A stretch of 39,740 nucleotides of DNA from Hyphomonadaceae bacterium (GCA_016791425.1 JAEUMQ010000006.1:1-39740), one strand, 5' to 3'; numbered from the stretch's first letter, positions 7,813-19,098 are shown. Notes: a model not told the origin generated them from the letters alone. Numbers and translations: made by a program.

Positions 7813-8933
7813 GCGATCCGGCGACGACCGAACAGCCGGGCTGGCGGCTCTTCTGGATGGGGCTTGCGGGCGCGGCGCTGATCGCGGCGCTGGCGCTGTT
7901 CGGCTGGCACGACGCGTCGGTGCGCGGCGTGCCGCGCGTGCTTGAAGGCAAGGTCGATCACGCGCTCAAGGACGCGGGCTATGGCGCGCTTTTCGCGGAG
8001 ATGGACGGACAGAGCGTGCTGCTGGCCGGCGCCGTGCCGGATGCAGGCGCGAAGGCCGAAGCAGTGCGCGTCGCGCTGACCGCGGCAGGGCCGGGCGGGC
8101 AATGGGCCGGGGGCGTGACGGCGGTGGATGCGCGCGACCTCTTCGTGGGCGAGCCGGTGTCGCCCTATGTCTGGCGGGCGACCAAGCGCGGCAAGGACAT
8201 CACCCTCTCGGGCTACGCGCCGACGCGGCGGGTGAAGCAGCAGCTCGCCGACAGCGCGCGCTCGGCGGCGCGCGAGGGACGCGTCACCGACGAGAGCCGG
8301 GTCGCGGCCGGCGCGGCGAACGCGGCGTGGGGGAATGTCGCCTCCGACGCGATCAAGCAGCTCGCACTCCTGGAGAACGGCGAGGCGCGCTTCGTCGATG
8401 GGCAGCTGGTGATCATCGGAGAGGGCGAGGAAAGCGACATCGAGGCGATCAATGCGCGCTACCGCTCGCCTCTGGCGGCGCCCTATCGCGCGCGGTTGGA
8501 GATCAATGTTGCCGGCGAAGGGGTTCAAATTAACGATCTCGGCGAGATCGACCTCTCCAATCCGGGAGCGGATCAGTGCCAGGGCGCGTTCGCCGGGCTG
8601 ATGGAGCGCAACGTGATCAATTTCGCCACCGGCTCGGCCGCGATCGACGCTGAGAGCCGGCGGCTGCTCGATGACCTGGCGCGCATCTCCTATCGCTGCG
8701 ACCGGTTCATGATCGAGATTGCAGGGCATACGGACAATGTCGGTCCGCGCGAGGCCAATCTCTCGCTCTCCCGGCAACGGGCGCAGGCAGTGCTCGATTA
8801 TCTCGCCGGCCAGGGCGTGGCGCGCGATCGGCTGCGGGCGGCGGGCTACGGCCCGGACCGGCCGCGGGCGAGCAACGCAAGCGCGGTGGGGCAGGCGGCG
8901 AACCGGCGCATCGAGTTCAAAGTGTCGGGTTGA
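7809..8933 (+). CDS. OmpA-family peptidoglycan-binding protein with N-terminal anchor
   Basis: 374 residues. A single hydrophobic helix (about 17-34) anchors it in the inner membrane. The middle (about 40-250) has BON-like alpha/beta repeats, seen as VLLAGAVPD, ITLSGYAPTRRVKQQL and LVIIGEGEES, similar in arrangement to mycobacterial ArfA/OmpATb. The C-terminal OmpA domain (about 260-374) has INFATGSAAID and IEIAGHTDNVGPREANLSLS; the D and R positions that hold meso-diaminopimelate are present. It therefore probably bridges membrane and cell wall. It starts on the stop codon of the small anchored protein and is followed 34 bases later by the coiled-coil gene, so a three-gene operon is likely. 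Confidence 0.85.
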   Translation: MSDPATTEQPGWRLFWMGLAGAALIAALALFGWHDASVRGVPRVLEGKVDHALKDAGYGALFAEMDGQSVLLAGAVPDAGAKAEAVRVALTAAGPGGQWAGGVTAVDARDLFVGEPVSPYVWRATKRGKDITLSGYAPTRRVKQQLADSARSAAREGRVTDESRVAAGAANAAWGNVASDAIKQLALLENGEARFVDGQLVIIGEGEESDIEAINARYRSPLAAPYRARLEINVAGEGVQINDLGEIDLSNPGADQCQGAFAGLMERNVINFATGSAAIDAESRRLLDDLARISYRCDRFMIEIAGHTDNVGPREANLSLSRQRAQAVLDYLAGQGVARDRLRAAGYGPDRPRASNASAVGQAANRRIEFKVSG

Positions 8934-8967
8934 GTGGATCCAACGCAAACATGTTTGGGCTAAGGCC

Positions 8968-10278
8968 ATGGCGTATCTGATCGGACAATTGACGTGGTGG
9001 CTGGTGGCGGTGGGCGCGGCCGCGGCGGTCTCGGGCTGGGCGCTGCATCTCATCCTCAACGCGAGAAAGCTCGCGGACCTTGAGAAGGAGCGCGACAAGC
9101 TGCGCGGCGAGTTCCTCGGGTTCTTCCATTCGGAATGGCAGCCGCTCAAGCGGTCGCAGGCGGACGACCGCGAGCTCGACACGATGCGCACGCGGGTGAC
9201 GCTGGCGAACGCGCACGCGGCGGCGCTGGAGCGCGCGATGGGCGAGCTCAGGGACCGGCGCGATGAATTGCTTGGGCGGATCGCGGAGCTGGAACGCGCG
9301 CTGGAGAGCAAGGATTCTCCGGATCTGCAAGGCGAAGTCAGCCGACTGCAGGGGCTGCTCGACGAGCGGCCCGACGCGGAGGCGATGAACGCGCTCGCGT
9401 GGCGGCTGCGCTATTTCGAGGCGCGGACGAAGTATCTGGAGAGCGGCGGGCGGCTGCGCGAGGGCGCCGACAACCAGCCGCTGGCGGCGATGCAGGCGGA
9501 GCGCGATGCGGCGCGCGCGGAGGCGAGCGAGCTTCGCGCACGGCTGGCGGATGGCGCGCAGCCGGCGGGAGGCGCGGAGGGGCTCAACAGCCTGAGCTGG
9601 CGGGCGCGCTATCTCGATGCGCGGGTGAAATATCTGGAGAGCGAGGCGCGGCCGAAGGCGCCGGGCGTGGATGCGGAGACCGCTGCGCGGCGCGACTGGC
9701 GCGCGCGTTATGTGGAGCGGCGCGTGCGGCATCTGCAGAACGAGCTCAAGGCGGCGCGGATCGAGGCGGGCGCGCTTGCGGCCGCGCGCACGCGGATCGG
9801 GGAGCTGGAAGCGGCCTCCTCGCTGGCGGCGCCGGAAGGCGAGTTGAAGCGCCTGCGGTGGCGGGAGCGCTATCTCGATGCGCGGGTGCGGCATCTGGAG
9901 TCGCGGCTCACGGGCGCGGGCGCGCCGGTTGCGCAGCTGGAGCCGGGAGAGGATGCGCGGCTGCCGATCGAGACGCCGCAGCGGTTGGTCGGAGGCGGGG
10001 TGCGGCCCGCTTCGATCGCGGCGCCGCGGCAGGGCGCGCCGGACGATCTCACGCTGATCGAGGGGATTGGTCCGAAGACGGAGAATTCGCTGCACGCGCT
10101 CGGGGTGTTCCATTTCGACCAGATCGCGGACTGGTCGCGGGCCAATTGCGCGTGGGTGGACCAATATCTGCGGCTGCGCGGACGCATCGAGCGCGAACGC
10201 TGGGTGGAGCAGGCGCGCGCGCTGGCGCGCGGGGCGCGGCAGCGGCACCAGCTCTATCTGGAGCGGGAGCTCGTTTAG
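8968..10278 (+). CDS. Membrane-anchored coiled-coil protein with four W-R-x-R-Y repeats and C-terminal HhH domain
   Basis: 436 residues from the ATG at 8968; the frame is open further upstream inside the OmpA-family gene, but that part is out of frame with it and unconvincing. Residues 8-31 form a transmembrane helix and about 32-320 are mostly helical coiled coil. Four copies of a motif WRxRY(L/F/V)(E/D)xR(V/T)xxL begin at W145, W211, W244 and W298. Residues about 358-420 (LIEGIGPKTENSLHALGVFH, then WVDQYLRLRGRI and WVEQARALA) match the helix-hairpin-helix domain found in the C-terminal extension of some alphaproteobacterial NuoE subunits and in other proteins. Such domains often bind DNA, but not always. 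A link between envelope and another macromolecule is possible; the function is unknown. Confidence 0.8.
   Translation: MAYLIGQLTWWLVAVGAAAAVSGWALHLILNARKLADLEKERDKLRGEFLGFFHSEWQPLKRSQADDRELDTMRTRVTLANAHAAALERAMGELRDRRDELLGRIAELERALESKDSPDLQGEVSRLQGLLDERPDAEAMNALAWRLRYFEARTKYLESGGRLREGADNQPLAAMQAERDAARAEASELRARLADGAQPAGGAEGLNSLSWRARYLDARVKYLESEARPKAPGVDAETAARRDWRARYVERRVRHLQNELKAARIEAGALAAARTRIGELEAASSLAAPEGELKRLRWRERYLDARVRHLESRLTGAGAPVAQLEPGEDARLPIETPQRLVGGGVRPASIAAPRQGAPDDLTLIEGIGPKTENSLHALGVFHFDQIADWSRANCAWVDQYLRLRGRIERERWVEQARALARGARQRHQLYLERELV
9397..9912 (+). repeat. Four intragenic copies of the W-R-x-R-Y motif
   Basis: Protein-level repeats at residues 144-159, 210-225, 243-258 and 297-312 of the HhH coiled-coil protein. 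Spacing is irregular (66, 33 and 54 residues). The W, both R, the Y, a later R and an L are kept in all four. Confidence 0.75.
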
Positions 10279-10446
10279 GGCGATCTGCGGTGCGCAAGGC
10301 GCCTCGTCGGGCGCGGGCGCCGGGCGATCCGTGACCAGGCGCGCCAGGCATCCTGACGACATTCAGCTCTGATCCTCGCGCTGGACGGGAGCGCCGGGCT
10401 TGCGCGCGGTCAAGGCGCGGGTCGGGCCGGCGGCGAGAGTGCTGCG

Positions 10447-10911
10447 ATGGAAGTTCCGCTGTCGCAGCTGGCGCTCAATCTCGGCGCAGCCACGCTCATG
10501 GTGGCCGCCACAACGCTGGTGCACTTCTTTGGCCTGCTGTCGCTGACGCGGCTGATGAGCGGGGCGCACACGCGGCTGCGCACGCACGAGGGGTCGTGGC
10601 GCCAGGCCGGTATGATCCTGCTGGTGGTGATCGGGATCTTCGCGCTGCACACGGTGCAGGTCTGGCTTTATGCAGCGCTCTATCGCCTGCTCGGCGAGTT
10701 CCGGACCTTCGAGCAGGCGCTTTATTTCTCCACCGTGAGTTTCTCCACGCTTGGCTTCGGGGACCTGACGCTGGGGATCAATTGGCGCGTGCTCGGCGCG
10801 ATCGAGGCGGTCAACGGCCTGGTGCTGATCGCGTGGTCGACCGCGTTTCTCATCAGCGTGACTTCGCGGCTTAGGGTGCTCGAGCACGAATGGCTCGCGC
10901 CAAAAGACTGA
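10447..10911 (+). CDS. Small two-helix-pore ion channel protein (K+ channel-like)
   Basis: 154 residues with hydrophobic helices at about 8-32, 52-76 and 112-140 and a pore helix between the last two. The filter reads TVSFSTLGFGDLTL, so the canonical TVGYGD is TLGFGD here. GFG in place of GYG is tolerated in several K+ channels, so a K+-selective or weakly selective channel is likely. No RCK, cyclic-nucleotide or other regulatory domain is attached; the C-terminus ends about 15 residues after the last helix. It is preceded by 168 bases without another gene and is convergent with the VOC gene, whose stop is only 6 bases away. Confidence 0.8.
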   Translation: MEVPLSQLALNLGAATLMVAATTLVHFFGLLSLTRLMSGAHTRLRTHEGSWRQAGMILLVVIGIFALHTVQVWLYAALYRLLGEFRTFEQALYFSTVSFSTLGFGDLTLGINWRVLGAIEAVNGLVLIAWSTAFLISVTSRLRVLEHEWLAPKD

Positions 10912-10916
10912 TCGGG

Positions 10917-11300
10917 TCAGCCCTTGAAGTAGGCGCACATCTTGTTGCCCTCCGGATCGCGGACATAGGCGCCATAGAAGGGCGGGTCGTACTCGCCGCG
11001 CACGCCGGGGGCGCCTTCGTCCTTGCCGCCGGCCTGGAGAGCGGCCGCATGGAAGGCATCGACCGCCGCGCGGCTCGGGGCCTTGAAGGAGAGCATTGAG
11101 CCGTTGCCGAGCGTGGCGGGCTCGCCGTTGGCGGGCGTGGCGATGTAGATTTCGAGGCCTTCCTTCTTGCCGCCGGGGCCGTAACCGGCCCAGCCGCCTT
11201 CCTCGAAGGTCTTGGCATAGTTCAGCGGCGCGAGCGTCGCGTCATAGAAGCGGACCGAGCGCGGGCAATCATTCGTGCCGATGCAGACATAGCCGATCAT
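10917..11300 (-). CDS. VOC-family (glyoxalase/bleomycin resistance-like) protein
   Basis: 127 residues forming a compact vicinal-oxygen-chelate fold: IGYVCIGTNDCPRSVRFYDA at the start, LEIYIATP in the middle, and YGAYVRDPEGNKMCAYFKG at the end (the usual D-P-E/D-G-N motif). The family includes glyoxalases, dioxygenases and many uncharacterised metal-binding proteins; the substrate cannot be named. The ATG at 11300 has GGAGG 7 bases upstream, so it has its own initiation signal. In the present sequence the frame is also open from the damaged recQ gene upstream, so a RecQ-VOC fusion could be read. I regard the separate gene as the ancestral and likely functional form. Confidence 0.85.
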   Translation of the reverse strand: MIGYVCIGTNDCPRSVRFYDATLAPLNYAKTFEEGGWAGYGPGGKKEGLEIYIATPANGEPATLGNGSMLSFKAPSRAAVDAFHAAALQAGGKDEGAPGVRGEYDPPFYGAYVRDPEGNKMCAYFKG

Positions 11301-11374
11301 GTGTTCCCTCCGTGCGGCACGCTTAGGCGCGGTCGCACCGGGTGTCAAGAACAAAGAGGGAACTTTGGTTGCGT

Positions 11375-13076
11375 TCAGTTTGTGCTTTGAATCGCGGCGA
11401 GGACCGGCGCCGTGGCGTGCGAGCTTGGCTTCGCCGACGCCGGAGATGGCGGCGAGTTCAGCAAGGGTTGTCGGTTTGCGCGCCACGATGGCGGCGAGGG
11501 TCGCGTCGTGAAAGATCACGTAGGGCGGGACATTCGCGGCGGCCGCCGCCTCGCGGCGCCATGAACGCAGCGTTTCGAAGAGACGCGCGTCTTCGCCTGC
11601 GAAGCCGGCCGCGGCGCTCCTGCGCCCGTCGCGTGCGGCGCGGCGGTCTTCCTTGGAGCGGCGCGCTGGCTTGGCTTCCTCGCGGATGCGGATCTCGCGT
11701 TCGCCCTTGAAGACGGCGCGCATGCCGGCTTCGTCGCTGACGCGCAGGATCGGGCGGTCGGTGTCGGATTCCGAGAGCAGGCCTTCGAAGAGGAGGTGCT
11801 CGATGACGCGGCGCCAGGTCGCTTCGCTCTGGTCGGCGCCGCAGCCATAGGTGCTGCGGGTGGCATAATCCGCGTCGATCGCGTCGCGCGCAGGCTTGCC
11901 GAGGAGATGATCGACCACGCGGCCGCGTCCGAAGCGCTGGTCGAGGCGCAACACGGCTGAAAGAGCTTTGGCCGCGAGCTGGGTGGTGTCGATCGAGGCG
12001 GGCGGGTTGGCGCAGATGTCGCACACGCCGCAGGCGCTTGGGTCTTCCTCGCCGAAGTAACGGCGCACCGCGGCGCGGCGGCAGGAGAGGCCGTCGAAGA
12101 AGCCGAACAATTGACGGGCCTTCTTCACCTGCACGGCTTTGATTGCGTCGCTCGCGTTGGAGTTCGCGGCCCACATCAGGCTGCGGCGCAGATCGCCGGC
12201 GCCGTAGAACGCGATGCCTTCGGCGACCATGACCACATCATCCTCGCGCTGGAAGCGGCGCTGGCGTTCGTCGCGAAGGGCTGCGTCGAGGCCGGCATGG
12301 TAGGCGAGCGCGGCGATGTTCGCGGCGGCGAGCGCGGCGGCGATGGTTTCGACGCCCTCTCGCGTGCTGGCGTAGACGATCCCCGGAACGCCGGTCCGCG
12401 TACGGACCAAATCGACGACGCGATCCGTTGGGTGCGTGGATTTGCGCTGTGCGCTCAGCACGAGATTGGGCCTGTCGAAGGACGCGATGAAGGCGCGCGC
12501 GTCCTCCAGGCGCAATTGCGCGCGGATGTCGGCTTGCGTGCGGAGGTCGGCGGTGGCGGTGACGGCGATGCGGGGCGTGGTCGGGAAGAGCTCGGCGAGC
12601 TTGCCGAGCGCGCGATATTCGGGGCGGAAATCATGCCCCCATTGGCTGACGCAATGGGCTTCGTCGATGGCGACGAGCGCGAGCGGGATCGTTTGCAGCG
12701 CTTCGAGGAAAGAGGGCGCGAAGAGGCCTTCCGGGGAGATGTAAAGCAGGTCCAGCTTGCCTTCGCGTGCGGCGGCGAGTGTTTCGCGGCGCACATCGAG
12801 GGGAATTGTGGAATCGAGCCGCGCCGCCGCTACGGCCGCGGCACGAAGCGCGGCGACCTGATCGGCCATGAGCGCGATGAGCGGCGAGACGACGAGGCCG
12901 ACGCCGGGGCGGAGCATGGCGGGGATCTGGTAGCAGAAGCTCTTGCCACCGCCCGTGGGCAGCACGGCTATCACGTCGCGGCCGGCGAGCACTTCGCCGA
13001 TCACGCTCTCTTGCAGGCCGCGGAATTCGGCGTGGCCGAAGACGCGTTGCAGCGTTTCGCGCGCGGCTTCGATCAT
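11375..13076 (-). pseudogene. recQ: RecQ-family ATP-dependent DNA helicase, damaged (motifs V-VI deleted, 3' frameshift)
   Basis: RecQ unwinds DNA 3' to 5' in recombination and repair. Present: motif 0 FRGLQESVIGEVL, Walker A LPTGGGKSFCYQ, DEAH box AIDEAHCVSQWGHDFRPEY, motif III AVTATAD, motif IV IVYASTR, the zinc-binding region (CRRAAVRRYFGE, CGVCDIC), RQC and HRDC (LAELAAISGVGEAKL). Missing: after DDVVMVA the chain jumps straight to EGIAFYGAGDL. The roughly 42 residues that in RecQ hold motif V (AFGMGIDKP-type) and motif VI (the QEIGRAGRDG arginine finger) are gone, in frame, near 12221. One extra base near 11404-11407 then shifts the end so that the natural TGA at 11375 is skipped. Restoring both gives about 608 residues, the normal RecQ length. 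AGAGGA before 13076 supports the start. Helicase activity is not expected. Confidence 0.85.
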
Positions 13077-13131
13077 CGCGTCCTCTGAGTGTTTCGGCGG
13101 ACGAGCATTACCCCTGCCATGTCCCTGTGGT

Positions 13132-14115
13132 TCACTTCCTGGTTTTCGCAAGAGCGTGAATGAATTCATCAAGCTCGGTCGCGCCCAGTATCTTTGCGAT
13201 GGCTGCGTCGGTGATTTGTCGGACGGCTTGAAGGGCGGCAGTGCTCAAGGGGAATTCTAGGGCTGGTCGAAAGTGAGCAAGGCCGACGCAGAATGTTTGG
13301 AGTGCGCATTCAGTCGCGCAGCCGGCGAGGACGAGTCCCGCAGCCTTATGGCTACGCGTAGCAGCATACACGCCCTGACCTGGCGCGCCGTCATTGTCCC
13401 ATGGAACATCCAGAAGACCGAACAGCTTCGGTTTCTGAACAGGCCCAAAGAACATCAAGTGTACTTCGCGCTGCCAGTGCGCAAATTTCGACAAAAGACC
13501 ATAGAGTCGGGGAATGGCCGGCAGGTCCGTTCTCACCAGCGTAATGGCGTGTCGTGTGGTTAGTTCTAGTGGAGCCTGGCTGACTTCCGCTTTGGTCATC
13601 GCTGCTGAGTATGCAAGTTTTTCAATTGCGCTACGCGTAAGGACGCTTGCCTCAAACAGGCGGCCTTGATGGGCCAGGGTATGGGCGGAATCCAGAGTTT
13701 GCATTGCCTTGAGAAGGCTGAACTCACATAGAAACTCGATAAAGGGCCGCTCCGCTATAGCGGATTTCCCATGCCGCTCGGCCTCCACTGCTGCATGTGC
13801 AGCAATGAGAGTTTTCTCGAACGCTTGATCGAGGGGTGGATCCTTGGACCGTTCAGGCTCCTCTTCTTCCTCTTCGTTGAGCACGTAGTGTTTTAGGGCA
13901 TAGTCGAGTCCGATGCCGAGCATCGATGCGACGCACGCTGCGTCGACGTTTTGCCTTACTCGTGGGGACAGATCTCTACGACATGCCACCCAACCGTGCA
14001 TATGGACAGCGTCCCACCGCTGGGAGCTGTAGAGTGAGAAATCCCGTGCCAAGAGCTCGTCGTCGGTCCGACGCTCAGCGTCGGTCTGGATGAAGTCGCG
14101 CGAGTTCTTGGGCAT
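13132..14115 (-). CDS. Hypothetical helical protein, accessory-type
   Basis: 327 residues, no confident family. It contains an acidic run (EEEEEEPE near residue 81), a long helical middle, and the pair LTRSAIEKLAYSAAM ... YGLLSKFAHW. This R-x4-E / Y-x-LS-x-x-H pattern resembles DUF5677/HEPN-like helical proteins, a weak similarity. There is no signal peptide or transmembrane segment. Its ATG (14115) directly abuts the TAA of the methylmalonyl-CoA mutase large-subunit gene, so it may be read from that operon. Base composition looks lower in GC than both neighbours, suggesting a later arrival. Downstream, 55 bases separate it from recQ. Confidence 0.6.
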   Translation of the reverse strand: MPKNSRDFIQTDAERRTDDELLARDFSLYSSQRWDAVHMHGWVACRRDLSPRVRQNVDAACVASMLGIGLDYALKHYVLNEEEEEEPERSKDPPLDQAFEKTLIAAHAAVEAERHGKSAIAERPFIEFLCEFSLLKAMQTLDSAHTLAHQGRLFEASVLTRSAIEKLAYSAAMTKAEVSQAPLELTTRHAITLVRTDLPAIPRLYGLLSKFAHWQREVHLMFFGPVQKPKLFGLLDVPWDNDGAPGQGVYAATRSHKAAGLVLAGCATECALQTFCVGLAHFRPALEFPLSTAALQAVRQITDAAIAKILGATELDEFIHALAKTRK

Positions 14116-16304
<2,189 letters not shown>

Positions 16305-16308
<4 letters not shown>

Positions 16309-17024
16309 GATGCGGGCGCTCCTGCGGCGGCAAAGCGATCGAGCGCTTTTTCGTCGCCGCGGAAGGTGTTGAGATCGACAGGACCGGCGACGCCGTGGCG
16401 CCGGGCCTTGTTGTGGTGTTGCCAGATCACCCACTCGGTCCGGCGGAAGTCGGGCTTCATGAAGAGGCTGCGGATCCAGAAGCGCTCGCCGCGGAATTCG
16501 GCGAGGTGGGCGTCGTGGAATTCGCGCGTGGTGTAGAGGATGGGGCGCACGCCGGTGGTGGCCTGCACGAGATCGAGGAAGGAGCGCACCTCGGCGCCGA
16601 CATGCTCGACCTGCGGGCCTTCGCGGCACGGCCCCATGTGCTCGAGATCGATTGCGGGCGGGAGCGCGTTCGGATCGCGCGGGACGGTGCGCAGGAAGTT
16701 CGCGGCTTGCGCGGCGCCGGGGCGGCAGAGCGTGAAGAAATGATAGGCGCCGCGCTTCAGGCCGGCGCGCGCGGCGCCGTCCCAGTTGGATTGGAAGAGC
16801 TCGTCGGTGTGGTCTTCGCCTTCGCTGGCCTTGATGTAGACGAAGCGGACGTCGGTGCGGGCGACGGCCGTCCAGTCGATGGCGCCCTGGTGGCGCGAGA
16901 CGTCGATGCCGGCGACGCCGCCGGTGGTCCAGGGCGTGAGAAAGCCGAGCGCGGCGAGCGCGACCGCGATGAGAAGCGCGACGATGGAGCAGATCGCGAC
17001 GACGCGTTTCGAGGTGAAGCTCAT
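16305..17024 (-). CDS. GH25 family lysozyme (muramidase), membrane-anchored or secreted
   Basis: 239 residues. Residues about 8-30 form a signal peptide or signal anchor. The rest is a GH25 muramidase fold: [13 protein letters not shown] (D41), [23 protein letters not shown] and PAIDLEHMG with the D126-x-E128 pair expected in the active site, then [10 protein letters not shown] and WVIWQHHN near the end. GH25 enzymes cut the MurNAc-GlcNAc bond of peptidoglycan. It lies between the two methylmalonyl-CoA mutase subunit genes and overlaps each by 4 bases, so all three are read as one unit. There is no obvious metabolic link; a role in wall remodelling, or ancient phage origin, is possible. Confidence 0.88.
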
Positions 17025-18898
17025 GCCTTGAGCGCCGTGTGCAAACGGTCGAGCGATTCAAGCGCATCGCGGCCCGCGAAGATGAATTGATCAATGCCTG
17101 CTTTGCGCCATTGCTCTTCCCTCTCACCGGGACGGCCGGCGAGGATCACCCAATCGGCGCCGGAGGCCTTGAGCGCGGCGGCGGTTTCGGCGGCATCGCT
17201 TGCGTAGGCTTCGTCGCTGCCGACGATCACCGCGAGCGGGGTCTGGGCGGCGTTCAACGCGGCGCACATGTGTGGGATGCCCGGATATTCCGCTTCCGGA
17301 TCATGACTGGCGACGCCGCCGGCGGCGAGCAGGTTGCGAGCGAATTGCGAGCGGGGGGAGAAGTCCGTCAGCTTTCCGAGCGTGGCGAAGAAGGCGGGGC
17401 GAAGGTTGGCGCGCTCGCCGCGCTCGCGCGCCGCCTCGAAGGGCGCGGCCCAGCGGATTTGCGGGAGCGGCTCGGCTGTCTTCGCCGGCGGCGGGAGAAG
17501 CGGGCCGACGGGTGTGTAGGATGGCGTTTCGATAGCGGGCAGGTCGGCGCCGAGAAGGGGGAAGTCGGTGATGCCGGTGACGTGCGTCTTGCGGAGCGCG
17601 ATGTCGCGCTTTTGGGCGTCGCGGAGCGCCTTCACCTCTTCCTGCAGCCAGCCGCGTTCGAGACACGCGACAATGCCGCCTTCGATCTCGATCTTCTGCA
17701 TGAAGGCCCAGCCGGCTTCGGCGAGATCGCGAGTCATCTTCTCGACGAACCAGGAACCGCCGGCGGGGTCGGCGACGCGGCCGAGATGCGATTCCTCCAT
17801 CAACACGAGCTGGGTGTTGCGGGCGATGCGGCGCGCGAAGGGCGTCGGCAGGCCGATGGCGTCGGTGAGCGGGCGCACGGTGATCGCCTGGGCGCCGCCG
17901 ATGGCGGCGGCGAAGGCGGCGGCGGTGTTGCGCAGGATGTTGGTCCAGGGATCGATTTTGGCGAGCATGCGACGCGAGGTGAAGGCGTGGACGCGCGCGG
18001 CCTGGCCGCGTTCGTTTGCGCCGGAGGCTTGCGTCACGCGCGCCCAGCAGAGGCGGAGCGCGCGGAGCTTGGCGGCTTCGATCATGGCGTCGGGACCAAC
18101 CGACAGGGTGAAGAGGAGAAGCCGGCTTACGTCGTCGATCGCGACGCCGGCTTGTGCGAGGGCGCGCAGATAATGGATGCCGATCGCCAGCGCGGCGCCG
18201 AGCTCCTGGCCTTCGGAGCCGCCGGCTTCGTGGATTGGGCGTGCGTCGATGCGCAGTGCGGAAGCGTTTGGGAAGTCCGATGCGATGCGGGCGGCGAAAT
18301 TGGCGGCGGCGTTGACGTCTTCAAGTGCGCCGGCGCGCATGAGGGCGCCGATGGGATCGACGTTGAAGGCGGCGGCCGCAGCGCGAAGATTGCGGGTGCG
18401 CAGATGCGTCGCGAGGAGATCGGCGGCCCAGAGGGAATATGCGCCGGCGTCGAGCGATGGGGGCGCGAGATCGAGCAGCACGTTCTCAAGCGTCCGTTCG
18501 AGATGCGCGGGCGTGCGGATCGCAATTCCTTGTTCGCCGTTCGGATCGATGACGAGCTCGATCGCGGCGACGCCGCCTTGCAGGTCGGCGAGGATCTCGG
18601 AATTGGCTTGCGCGGGATCGGGATGGGAGACCGCCTGACGGATCGTCCAAGGCTGATGCGGATCGCGCGCGGCGAGGGCGCCGCGGATGAAGGGCGCGGC
18701 GCCCGGTATGCCGGAGACGTCCGTCGCGGTCGCGATGTCGGGTTCACCGTAAAGGGGATGGATGGGAGCGCCGTCGGCGGTCTTGCCGACGAGCCGCTCC
18801 CAGGGAGCGCCTTTCAACGCGCGTTCGGCGAGCTTGCGCCATTGGCTTTCGTCGGACGCGGGAAATCCGTCAGCGAGTGGGAGCATGCGCAACGCCAT
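17021..18898 (-). CDS. mutA: Methylmalonyl-CoA mutase small subunit
   Basis: 625 residues, homologous to the large subunit but without the cobalamin ligand: the C-terminal flavodoxin-like domain ([10 protein letters not shown] ... [11 protein letters not shown]) lacks DxHxxG. The barrel part shows [50 protein letters not shown] and [10 protein letters not shown]. It forms the heterodimer with the large subunit and is thought to stabilise it. It is the first gene of the minus-strand operon and ends in a 4-base overlap with the GH25 gene. The ATG at 18898 gives family length. An epimerase, propionyl-CoA carboxylase and meaB chaperone gene are not in this window. Confidence 0.93.
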   Translation of the reverse strand: MALRMLPLADGFPASDESQWRKLAERALKGAPWERLVGKTADGAPIHPLYGEPDIATATDVSGIPGAAPFIRGALAARDPHQPWTIRQAVSHPDPAQANSEILADLQGGVAAIELVIDPNGEQGIAIRTPAHLERTLENVLLDLAPPSLDAGAYSLWAADLLATHLRTRNLRAAAAAFNVDPIGALMRAGALEDVNAAANFAARIASDFPNASALRIDARPIHEAGGSEGQELGAALAIGIHYLRALAQAGVAIDDVSRLLLFTLSVGPDAMIEAAKLRALRLCWARVTQASGANERGQAARVHAFTSRRMLAKIDPWTNILRNTAAAFAAAIGGAQAITVRPLTDAIGLPTPFARRIARNTQLVLMEESHLGRVADPAGGSWFVEKMTRDLAEAGWAFMQKIEIEGGIVACLERGWLQEEVKALRDAQKRDIALRKTHVTGITDFPLLGADLPAIETPSYTPVGPLLPPPAKTAEPLPQIRWAAPFEAARERGERANLRPAFFATLGKLTDFSPRSQFARNLLAAGGVASHDPEAEYPGIPHMCAALNAAQTPLAVIVGSDEAYASDAAETAAALKASGADWVILAGRPGEREEQWRKAGIDQFIFAGRDALESLDRLHTALKA

Positions 18899-19098
18899 GC
18901 AAGTTAGAAGGCCGTGTCCGTCCCACCCGTCAAGCGCCCTTCCCGCGCGGCGGAAATAGGGGGACGCAGAGAGGCGCCATCCCCGGGCGGCCGGGCGGCA
19001 AGATCTTGCAACAACTGAGTTTTTCGGCGCGGGGGCGCGAACTTATCCGACCGAGGGCCGGGCGGGCTTAGGATTCCTCGCATCAACACGAGGAGCCC
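18899..19098. other. Divergent intergenic region between mutA and the holin-like gene
   Basis: 200 bases separating two divergent units, so promoters for both are expected here. I see no clear -35/-10 pair, no inverted repeat of note and no riboswitch-like conserved box. In particular I could not recognise a cobalamin riboswitch. Confidence 0.5.

Noticed and set aside
12111-13088. A 325-codon plus-strand frame opposite recQ
   Set aside because: The minus strand shows clear helicase motifs; the plus frame has no family features.
17039-18907. A 622-codon plus-strand frame opposite mutA
   Set aside because: Same cause: high-GC codon bias opens the antisense frame. mutA on the minus strand explains the region fully.
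18899-19098. Cobalamin riboswitch upstream of the B12-dependent mutase operon
   Set aside because: I looked for a B12-box-like conserved core and saw none; the region is short and has no clear structure.
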